Shown piece by piece: positions 8,799 through 20,700 of a stretch of 64,000 bases of DNA. Position 1 is the stretch's first letter, and every line of letters begins with the position of its first letter. The notes beneath the pieces are model-generated. The model was not told the origin of the DNA and searched no databases. It worked only from the letters and a program-made list of their open reading frames with translations. The stretch spans positions 62,001 to 126,000 of the forward strand of contig RPFO01000038.1 in assembly GCA_009746045.1 (NCBI GenBank). The letters are read 5' to 3'. A program made the translations under genes and the position numbers. Source of the stretch: Mesostigma viride. Its lineage: Eukaryota; Streptophyta; Mesostigmatophyceae; Mesostigmatales; Mesostigmataceae.

Positions 8799-11700
8799 CT
8801 AGTCCGCCTCAGAGATGCCCAGCTCTGCTTTGGCCAGCTGTCTCCTGACAAGTCGCGCGTACACTCCGTCCGCTGTACATGATTCACCCATGCATGGAAA
8901 GCAAAGAAAACATTGTCATGAAAGCAAGGGTACGCGGCGTAAAGGTTGCATAAAGTCATCTGCACAACCTAGGTAAGATTGAGCAGTCCTGTTAGGTTAG
9001 GAACGGACAGTAAGCTTGAAAGTGAGCATGCACGGGGTGCCGCAAGCCCCAGGACTGCACGTTGGAAACAGTCGTGCTATCTTCTCTGTTGAAGGCCCTA
9101 GACTCCCACATGTTTTCAACTCCTTTCCCCTGCATATGCTCCCAGGTGTGATGCCCCGTACAGGTGTACGTGAAGGTGCCTAGGCCCTGATGACCCAGGT
9201 AGCTGTTTGGAAACCTAACACAAGAGCCTCTGCATGCACCATAAACATAGTGGTGCTCGTGAAGCGCGCCTGTAGATGCCCGGTATTTGGTGAGCCACCG
9301 TCCCAGCGTTCATGCCTTTGGGAGTCAACGAACTTGTGTTATCAATGCTGGCAGTTGCACTCCCGTGCCACTGTCCCCATGCAACCGGCGCTTGTTGCAG
9401 ATGCCATGCCGCCACGATGTGCTGGTGCCAAATGCTATAGATGGGGATGTTGCTCAAACGTTCTAAAGAGCTGCACATGTGTGACTGCGACAGCATAACC
9501 ACAGCGGTTGGGGCGGCGCATGGGGTTGGGCATAGCACCAGGGAAGTCAACCTACCGGCCATGTGCAAGCTCCTCGTCACACAGCATAACGTACCGGCCA
9601 CAAGATCCTGGTGCTTCCCCTTCTCGACCAGCTGCCCCTGTTCCACCACAGCGATGACGTCCGCGTTTTGCACCTGCGCACGTAAATGGCACACATGATC
9701 GCACACATTGTGGAAAGGCGCAGCAGGCTGGAGCTACCAGTGCTGATTGTCTCTTTGATATACAGTCATTACCGCGTTAAGTTGCGATCGCCGCCTAAAA
9801 TTTGGAGTCGCAACTTAACGCGGTAACGCAACTTAACGCGGGTACGTCACCTTAACGGTAGAATTAGGCTAGCAGCCCCCCCCCCCCCTCTGACGGACTT
9901 CTATACGGCGATCGACAGCTCTCGTCAAGCCCGATCCAGCTGCAGCATCAAGTCGCCCGAAGTCCATTTTTCCGGCCAGATATTTACCGAGAGGTGGGCG
10001 GTGAGGTATACGCCGCAACTTACCGGCGTCGCAACTTAACGCGGTAACGCAACCTTAAGAAACGCAACTTAACGCGGTAATGACTGTAATAGAAAGGTGC
10101 ATCCACAGGCATGCATATCAAAGTACACCAAATCCATCGACCTGCGCAGGCAGTTTGGGGCAGACAGGATGAGGGTGCGGCCATAGTGCAAGGGGGTCTC
10201 GATGAACGTTAGACAGCCATAACTTCTCATGTCCAGGGCTACACATATCCGCCTCACTTCATTTCCATCATCCTGAACGACTCGGCACACACGGATAAGA
10301 TAACGGCAGGCTCAAGCTACCATGGTCCGGATTCTCCCGATTTCTGGCCTGCGCTGTTTGTCTCGTTGATAGTGCATGGGAGGGCAGGACTCCAGCAAAC
10401 AGCCGATGCGAGACAGGGGGAGGTGGTGTAATGCCGATCAGAACAGAATAATTACACTTTTTTTTTCACGAAAGCAGCAAGGGGCAGGTTGATTACACAA
10501 ACCGGCGGGGAGCAAGGGGCGGGGGGGGGGGTGTTAATTAGAGCAGAGCAAGCACACGTCGCTTGCTTTGGCTATTTGCTAATCTCTGGCACACAAGACA
10601 GGCATGCGCCGTGCTCCCCCGTCCTTCACCCATATGCCCAAACAGAATATAGCCATACCTTGACACGTTCTAGTTCTCACTCTTAACCATGGCTGCATCA
10701 TAATAGCTACACAACAAGAGCAGCAGCTTCACACAGGCATTCCGTGACATTTAAGAAAACGCAGTAAACATGGTCAACTTGCTCCCATGAGTACGTACGG
10801 TGGATAGCCGGTGTGCCACCAGCAGGACCGTGCGCCCCCCCTCCTTAATCAGCGTGTCGATCGCTCCTTGTACCTGTGGGCCAGAGGCGTGCCATTATAC
10901 CTTCCCAACTTGCCATCAGAAGGTGTCACATGAGAGAAAACACAGCCACGAGCTACGCATTCCTGCGACCGCTCGGGGACAATCCATATCAACAAGAGGC
11001 GACCAGGGATCTGGCTGTACGCGTCGATCATCTTCAGGACAGCTGAATGCTGGTATGGCTTAAAATCCAAGTCAAAAGAACGAAAGAAACAAGCCCGCAT
11101 GTCAGCTATCCAGAAAACTGTAACTAAGCACACCGATAACTCTACCGACATACACAGCACAACACCGACATAATCCTGGCACATAACCCGCAACCGACAG
11201 CGGCTGACAGCCCCCCATCCGCTTGTGCATCCGCCCAAACCGACCCCGAATGGCTAAGGATAGCAGTGGAGGATTGCGCAGCTAGCCACACACAGGCACA
11301 CATCCACGTGGGGCCCACCCAAACCGTACCATTTCCACCCTTGCTAGACATCGCATCGATTAGGTAATCGAACACGCGTCTGAAGTAAGGTGCCATGAGC
11401 CCAGAAGCCTCACAAAAGACTGATACGAGAGCGAGGCCATTCTACGACTGCTATGACAGCAAAGCTTGCTACTCTTAGTTAGCGAGGCTATTCTACGACT
11501 GCTATGACAGCAAAGCTTGCTACTCTTAGTTAGCGAGGCTATTCTACGACTGCTATGACAGCAAAGCTTGCTACTCTTAGTTAGCGAGGCTATTCTACGA
11601 CTGCTATGACAGCAAAGCTGGCTACTCTTAGTTAGCGAGGCTATTCTACGACTGCTATGACAGCAAAGCTTGCTACTCTTAGTTAGCGAGGCTATTCTAC

Positions 11701-14700
11701 GACTGCTATGACAGCAAAGCTTGCTACTCTTAGTTAGCGAGGCTATTCTACGACTGCTATGACAGCAAAGCTTGCTACTCTTAGTTAGCGAGGCTATTCT
11801 ACGACTGCTATGACAGCAAAGCTTGCTACTCTTAGTTAGCGAGGCTATTCTACGCAAAGGGGTCTCGAGGGAGAGCTTAGCTGATGCATGTGACGGCTTC
11901 GCCGTTGCATGCACATGCTAAACCGATGAGGTGTCCCGGTAATTCCAAACACCCAGCGGATGCCACTGCACGCATCATGAACCATAGTGAACCACAGCGA
12001 ACCATAGCGAACCAAACCATAGAGAACCATAGTGAACCATAGTGAACCATAGTGAACCACAGTGAACCATAGTGAACCATAGTGAACCACAGTGAACCAT
12101 AGTGAACCATAGTGAACCATAGTGAACCATAGTGAACCATAGTGGACCACAGTGAACCATAGTGAACCATAGTGAACCACAGTGAACCACAGTGAACCAC
12201 AGTGAACCATAGTGAACCATAGTGAACCACATTGAACCACAGCGAACCATAGCGAACCCACCAGATGCTCACTCTCGGTGTCGAGTGCACTTGTTGCCTC
12301 GTCTAGTAGCAACACCTGCCGGGCGTCACACATATAGCGGGGCAAGCAAGACCACCACGTACAGGGTGCGGATACTTGTGCCATGAGGACATGCCTTGAC
12401 GCATGGCATCTCCAGGTCAAAGCCGGAATTTCTTTATGTCAAAAAAAAAAATCTTTTTCTACCAACAACAACAAAAAGTGGGCAAAATGACCCGGCAGCC
12501 GTATTCCTGAACACCACCTCAACATGAAGACACAAAATCCAAGGAAAGCCAAGCCATCTCCGCAGAATGACTTATGATAGTAAAGGTCTGGCCAATCAGG
12601 CACTGACTTATAGTATCACTTATAATATCGTTGTCTTGCCGTACACTGCACAGTGGTCTTTCCCTTGTGGTGCGGATAAAAGAGAGGCAGGAGCACAAGG
12701 CATACTTGCTGGTGTTTATGCTCGCCCGCAAGATGGGAAACAGGGAACTCCCATCATGAAGGAAGAGGTGGCAAGGCAACCCGAGGGAATGCTGCCAGCT
12801 GCACAGAGAGCGGGACGCTCTAAGCCAGTCACTACATTAGCGGTGCCCGCCAAGGACGCATGGTATCGGGGTGCCAAAACAACGCTTCAACTAGAGATCC
12901 ATGAGCAACCGCCACCAGCACAGCAGAGACGAGAGAAGACTATTCGGTTTCTCATGAGAGGCCTCCCGCGGCCCATCAGGGGTGGCCCACATACCTTGGG
13001 CTTGCGTAGGAGCATGCGGGCGATGGCGATGCGTTGCCGCTGGCCACCGGAGATGCGCACGCCACGCTCACCCACCTGGTGGGGGGGGGGGAAGGCAGAA
13101 ATGGGGGCAAAATTGGGATACAATGGGGCGGAAATGGGGCAAGGGGGGTAGAAGGAATCCGGAATTGAGTTGTGGAAAGAAGGCATGAGTGTTCAATAGC
13201 AGTGGCTTGCGACCAGTGCATCATCCTTTCCCAGAAAAAGAAGGGCGCTGCAGACCTGCATCCAATAATAGTCACAGGCCTGAAGCCAATATTTGCAAGG
13301 CTGAATCCATCAATATACACAGGTTACAAGGCTGGAAAAGACAGGCCGGAAAAAATGAATCAAGGGGGGGAAAACAAGGGGTAAAAAGAGAAATTGAAAA
13401 ATATTTTTTTGGTAGTCCCGGAACTCATGAACCGAAAGAATAATGGAAGTAGTAATGAAGACCATACGTAGTGAGGATCCGCTGTATCGTCAACGCGCAT
13501 CAAGGTCATGAAGGCGAGAGGAGATACTGCAACAAGCAGCAATTACCACTCAAACTCCCATGTGAAGCAGTCCAAGCCTCCCACGCAAGGCAAGGCTGAA
13601 CCCACCCTTGTTTTGTAGCCATCGGGGAACGCCAGGATAAAGTCGTGTGCGTTTGCTTTCTTGGCGGCTTCCACCACCTCCTCTGAGGTGACCTCCTTCT
13701 CAATCCCATACGATATGTTTCCCTGCTTGGTGTGCGACCCACCCACAGAGGAAACGAGGATGAATGCACTTGGGCGTGGTGAGAAGGCCCGCTCTATCCC
13801 AAGAATCACAAGCTTGTGGTTGGCAATAATATCCCGTCCTTTCTGCCCACCGGGACGCCTAGACAGGCCATAAAAGTCCCTGTTAGAAAAAGATTGTGGT
13901 AAAATAGAAGACCATGATAATGAAAGTCGCAATCCTCAGGATTTTACCAACGCATGGCCATTCGCCTGGCAGAATTCAGCAACAATCATGCGCCATCACC
14001 CTCTTGTCAATCTCTCTTGCTACTTCGTGCCAGCAGCCACCAGTGCTTGCTGGCCAGGTGCACGAAAGGGCAGCGCTTGTCGCTGGCACGTGATATTGCC
14101 GCTACTGGGAGTTGGGACAACCGCCCACACTGGTGCCCACCAAACCATGATCCGCAGCCACGTACTTGGGGATAGATGCCGAGCAATGTGTTAAAGTGCA
14201 ACCCAGTGACTGCTACAGACCTAATCCCAAATCAACCCCGCTGGCCGGGGCATCTCCTGCACAGGGACAATCTTCTAGCGGGAGTGCCTTCACACACACA
14301 ACAGCGTGCCCTACAGAACAGTCTGCTTGTGCTGAAGGGAACCAATGAGAAGACGACCCGCAGCTGAGAAATGCACATGCCGGTGCCAGCAGAGATGCGC
14401 CCCAACGTGCCTGCTGCCTTCACAAGAGGGGCATCCTTTTCTAGACAAAGAGGAGTAATCCATCTTTACTTTCAAGGCATGCCTCATTCCGTTTCTTTTC
14501 GAAAGAAGCATGCCTCGTTCCTTATGCCGGCGCAACTCAGGGCAAAGCTTCACGAAGGCCACCTTTTGTCTGAACGGGGTGGGGAGATGGATTCCACAGC
14601 TTTCCAAGGGGCGTGATGACACCCTCCGACAACGCTGCACACAAGCGAGAGATGTAAGCAGTAAGCAACAAATCGATTTCCCGCTCACCTCGATGGTAGT

Positions 14701-17700
14701 GGCGAACATTTGCGTGTCTTGGGCCTGGGAGCGTGCGGGCAGGCAGAGGGCAAAGGGGGGCATAGGGGTAGTCACAAGAGCGCCGCAAAAAGATGCGCGA
14801 CGCGAGCATGAGTCGTCACATGGCCAACCTCATGGTAGTGCATGGCAAAACAATTATCGTATACCAATTATCGCTAGCGTTTTCACGTTTGTTGCTTTCT
14901 GACCACAATCGTAGTATCGATCTATGACGCCCCCAGCCAGCCCACAACCTACTCCCCGGAGTCTGAACACGAACCATCAATGCCACCATCCATCCACGGC
15001 ATCGCCACATCATCCCCCATACCCGACCAACTTACCACCAGCCTGGTAAACATCCCAGCCCTTGTGAACCGCATCATCTATGAAAGTAGCCGTAGAATGG
15101 CCCCCAGTCCGCCCAACCTACCACCAGCCCGGTGAACTTGTGCAGGGAGCGCAGGTTGATGCGCCGCAGGTCCAGCCCGTCCAGCTCGATGCAGCCCCCG
15201 GTCGGGTCGTAGTAGCGCATGACCAGGTGGACCAGGGTCGACTTGCCGTTGCCGCTGCGACCCACAAACGCGCACACCTGGCCCGCGTTGATCTGGCGGG
15301 CGAAGGGGGGGACGTTGCGAACAACAGAATCATGAAACGAACACTCGCATGAGAAATCAAGCCTGGGACGGGCGAGGGGACACAGCCCATCTTGTATCAC
15401 CAAGGGGTGCCTAAAACAGCTAGCCTTAAACCTACCAACAGCTATTGGTTGGCAGGCCAGCCCCCAGCCCCCCTTCAACTTTTCTGCTTTACTTCCCTGG
15501 TCCTGCCTTCAAACAATGTCTTCAAGAGAGGCACCCAAAGCAAGCTGATTGTAAGTGGGGAAGGAAGAACAAAAGCGGCCGAGGTTTTACTACGCTACAG
15601 GCAGAGACGAGGGACACGAGGCAGCACAAGGTGAGGTGCACAATTGACGAGGGTGGTACGCCCAGGAGACAAGCGTTGGAGTCAAGCCAGCCTGCCACGG
15701 CACACATTGGTTAGCGCGCATACAGGTTAGCGAGCACATTTGTTAGCGAGGTGTTTGCATTAGGAGAACGTTACAAGAGAGCAGTGAGAGGGGTCCCACA
15801 ATGCCATTGAGTTCTGGCAAGTTGATCACGACGGCAAGTAAGCAGGAATCCAGGTTGTACTTGTGGCGGCAGCCGAGAGCAATCAAGCTGTGCACCAACT
15901 CTCCACCAGAATAGTCCAAGACAAAATCCAAGTTCTGAGAGGACAGGGGTGGGAAAAGAAGGGGAAAAGATCCTAATGTGAAGTTGCCCTGTTCCCTCCC
16001 CCCATCCCACCCCTCAACACACAAAGGCTACCCTAAACATACACCTTGGCACAAAGAAACAAAGGGCTGCAAAGGCTGAAGGACCCACATGCAGGTTGAC
16101 ACCGCGCAGCACTGGCTGGTCAGGTCTCATCTGGTACACAAAGTGCACGTCCCGGAACTGCAGCTCTCCGTTCACGTTGGCCAGCTTGGTGCCTGCGAAA
16201 GGGTCGATATCTGGCAGGGCGTCGATGAGGGTCAGCACGCGCTGAGCCGCACCCGATGCCCTGCACGGGAAAACGGGGGAGGGAGGCGTGCGAGAGGAGA
16301 GCAATCGGCATAAGGGAGGCTCTAATAACGAATGGACCGTTTAGGCAAGCGATCAGTCAACAGGTGGAGAAGGCTAACAATAGAAACGTAAAACACAAAG
16401 GTATCTATTAGCATGAGGGCAGATACAAAGTTGAAACAGAAACTCAACATGGGGCCATGAGTTGATGGCTGGAACAAAAGTAGTAGGTAAACAAAAGACT
16501 GCTGAGGATTACATGGGCAAAAGCATTAAAACATTTCGGACGCATAGTAGCATACTCGTGCCCTCGTGTACTCGTGCGGGTGATCCGATCTCGTGTCATC
16601 ATACTCGTGCGCGCGTGCACTCGTGTTGGTAATGCAAGCTTTAAAGCCAAACTTAAGCGTGGTGATTGGCTCCTGTTGGTCACGATGCATGCGCTTGCTT
16701 ACAGCTGTTGGCCATGACCCATGCCACTCGCTTACCGAGTGAGCGACATGAGCACGCCCATGAAGCTCTGGTAGCCGTCCTGGATCATGGCTGATGGAGC
16801 AGGGGGCGATGGACAAACAGAATAAACACAGCACGAAGCAACCGTGTAACGTGCGTGAGATGATGATCATGGCTGCAAACACCAGGCCGCACAGAGACAG
16901 GTGGCGCAATCATAGCACCAGCTTGGAACGATACGTTTGTGAGATGATGACGGCGGGGTGAGTAGCCGCCACTGCGGGCTGTAGCCAGTTCATGAGAACT
17001 TTCCTCGAAAAGAATTCAAACTCTTGGCGCTCCCTTGCTTCAATAGAAACAGCGAATGACACTCTTCTTCAAACTGGTGAAACAACGCAAGTAAAAACTA
17101 CCCGCAGGCGGTCCCTGGCTGACGCCCTCGACCCACACATGCATGTCCTGGAAAAGAAGCGCAACACTTGGGAGCATCGCACCGCTCCGCTCACGAGCCA
17201 CTACTGATTGTAACAGGTAAATTACAAATACGACCATTTGTTGTACCCGAGACTGTTCCACCATGCCATCATATCTCCCTATTATTCGGCCACCCTGTCC
17301 CTGGAAGGGAGGGAGGGAGGGAGGGAGGGAGGGAGGGAGGGAGGGAGGGAGGGAGGGAGGGAGGGAGGGAGGGAGGGAGGGAGGGAGGGAGGGAGGGAGG
17401 GAGGGAGGGAGGGAGGGAGGGAGGGAGGGAGGGAGGGAGGGAGGGAGGGAGGGAGGGAGGGAGGGAGGGAGGGAGGGAGGGAGGGAGGGAGGGAGGGAGG
17501 GAGGGAGGGAGGGAGGGAGGGAGGGAGGGAGGGAGGGAGGGGGGAGGGAGGGAGGGAGGGAGGGAGGGAGGGAGGGAGGGAGGGAGGGGGAGGGAGGGAG
17601 GGAGGGAGGGAGGGAGGGAGGGAGGGAGGGAGGGAGGGAGACGTACACCAGTAGAGCTGGAAGGTGATGAGTCGCCCGATGGACAGGTGGTGGTCCATCA

Positions 17701-20700
17701 CCAGCATGCCACCGTACCACAGGATCACGACACCCGCACCCAGGTCCAGCCTGCAGGTGTGTGGTAAGTGGGTGCGGAGTTAGATAAATAACTGGGTGAG
17801 CAGATGTAAGGTGCCTGTTTTTGAGTTGTTTGTGTGACTGCCTGCACACAAAGCATGTGGTGGTGGTGGTGGTGGTGGTGGTGGTGGTGGTGGTGGTGGT
17901 GGTGGTGGTGGTGGTGGTGGTGGTGGTGGTGGTGGTGGTGGTGGTGGTGGTGGTGGTGGTGGTGGTGGTGGTGGTGGTGGTGGTGGTGGTGGTGGTGGTG
18001 GTGGTGGTGGTGGTGGTGGTGGTGGTGGTGGTGGTGGTGGGAGGTGGCTAAAAGCACAAGTGATGAGTGTCCCCAGCCCATGACAAGAAGATCTGCTTGC
18101 TTGTGCGTAATGCGAACTGCTTGCTGCAGCCACAACGCCGACATGCCTCGCATGATTTCCATGGCCCGCTGCACTAATATTCCAAAAGGCAAATACTACT
18201 TTCCTTTATCAGTAGCAGCCCCCAGGAGCATTAGCACATGCAAAGGGGCTGTGCACTGGACTGTGGACATCTGAGCTTTGTCACCCATCCGATGAAGATG
18301 TGTTGCGAGACAATAAAACAATGTGCCGCCCAGCGTGCTTGAACAAATGATCCAAAAGGTACCACCGGAGATATGGGCAGTTGATCAGTGTGGTAACCAA
18401 ACAAAAGGCATTGCTAAATGACGATGGTCTTGAATGCCACACAGATTGGAAGCAGCATCACACGAGCTGGGTCTTGCAGGAACTGCTCACCAGTTGTTAA
18501 TGGCAAGGGCGCCCGAATAGGCCACGGCGTCGATGATTCCCTTCTTCAGCGCCTGCGGGTCGTGTCGTGATCGTAGCACATGTTGTGATTGTAGAATGTG
18601 TCGTGATCGTAGAATGTGTTGTGATTGTAGAATGTGTCGTGATCATGGCAAGTGCGGTCCCATGGCAGAAGGGCTATAAGTGTCAAGTGGCAAACCGTAT
18701 GTAAACGCAAGACGTCGAGTACCCCTTCTGGAGCGTCTGCGCAACCATCACACTTAACAGAGGCACTGAACGGCAGATAGTGTCAGCAGATGTCACACCA
18801 TGCGTGTTTGCTTGCCCAAATAAAGCTACAACATAAAACTATCACAGTGAACAGCGAATCGTTGCACGATGACCCTCACGGCGCCATGGGGTACATGAGA
18901 ATCAAAAGACTGCAACATGGCTTTGCATGCGGGTGCCCACACCAAGGGAAGTGAATAATGAATTACACGCCATCCCGACTGCGCTCACGTGCCACTTGGG
19001 GCAGAACACTGCAGAAGACGCAACAATCGAGCCTGCAAAGGAGCAAATGATGGGTAAAAGCCGTCAGCGCTCGTCTCGTCTTAATGGCTTTAGAGTACTT
19101 GACTGTGTTTCAGGCCTTCAAGCAGACGCACATGGCAGAGCGACTAACAATACTAGTAAGCAGCCATGGGATGACATCAATACTGTATGACTTAGGGCAA
19201 ACCTTGACAGTTCGGGCAAACGGGATCAGCCAGCCAAGCAGTGCGTACTGCTGGCACGCCCCACTGCCCGGTTCCATGGCCGTGATGACCCTCACCTTGT
19301 CCGTCTTCTCATCGAACTTTGCGATCTCAGTGTCTTCGGTGGAGAACGCTCGCACCTGAAAATAGAAACAGGGTTATGTTCCATATTCAAATATGCGCAC
19401 GCTCGATGCAGTAAGCACCCAAGTGGTGAGATCGGCCTTGGTTTCAACCTAAGGGTACAAGGCATTCCTGAGTTACTGTTGGGGCAGGAAAGAGGGGGGA
19501 CGGCCTGGAGTGGAACTACAGAATTGAGAATCGGAAATCCCCAACATGGCAAAGTGTGCTAAGGGAAGAGGTAGTGAAAGCTGCATCGTGCAGCAGCATA
19601 GAAACCAACGAGTAAAACCTATCACACGTCCATCGTTACCCCATACCAACCAACGCCAGTCAGGACCATCTGCAGACAGTGTGCCGGACACCCATGCCGA
19701 GGAGGATACATGCCAGAGGCATCCGTGAGCCTACGGGGCACGGTTGGACGCCACCTGCGATAACTCGAATGCAAGCATAACGCATAGTTCCAATCAAAGC
19801 CCTCCTGGTAGCTGCCGAAAAGGCATGTTTGACATCCCATGCAGACTGCAGCTCTAGAGTTGTCTACAGAAGACTTTGAAACTTATCCAGCTTGCAGAGC
19901 TGAGCCATGACAATCTGTCAAGAAACGTGCTCCTTGAACTGGAGTACACCCCCAGATAACTAACCGTCTCATTATCTAGTAGGGACATGCTTGCAGCTTG
20001 TGATACAAAGCTGGATACAAAGCTGGATAGAAGCTGTGATACAAAGCTGTGATACGAAGCTGGATACAAAGCTGGATACAAAGCTGGATACAAGCAACGA
20101 CGGCGACGTCAGGTAAGTGCATCACACGCGCACAGGCTATGCTTGCAAACGCACCGTGCGGATGTTGCCCAGCGCCTCAGATGCCACCGAGTTGGCTTCC
20201 GCGAGAATGGCCTGCCGCTCACTGCCAAGGACAACACGGCAAGATGATGACAGGGCAAGCATGACAAGACATATCAAGCAGGCGCGCAACGCAGGTATAT
20301 GAGTCCAACCATGCAAACTCCATTAGTGCATGAGTTACGTGTGCCCAAAGCGAGGGTTTATCTGGGGACTGTCTAAGGAGACCCTTCGCCCACACCAGGT
20401 CATGCTAAGGAAGTTTAAGATAAAAGTAAGGAGATAAACTAGTGCCACGCCAGTAGCCGCAGACCAGCAGCAAGGGCGCGCATCGGTTGCAGCGTGGAGG
20501 AAGCGCGTTCACGCCAAGGCCATGAGGCCACACTATTTAAGATAAAATTAAGGAGATAAACTAGTGCCACGCCAGTAGCCGCAGACCAGCAGCAAGGGCG
20601 CGCATCGGTTGCAGCGTGGAGGAAGCGCGTTCACGCCAAGGCCATGAGGCCACACTATGGCAAGGAGCGATCCAATGAGTGCGCTTCTGCTCCAGAGGAG

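Noticed and set aside
11430-11854. Regularly repeated units that might be taken for a CRISPR array or a repeat protein gene
   Set aside because: The 51-bp units are contiguous with no unique spacers, and the array lies in an intron defined by in-phase exons 23 and 24 of the ABC gene.
17168-18274. Poly-His, poly-Trp, poly-Val, poly-Gly and Arg-Glu-Gly-Gly frames
   Set aside because: Translation of GGGA and TGG microsatellites; no flanking domain.
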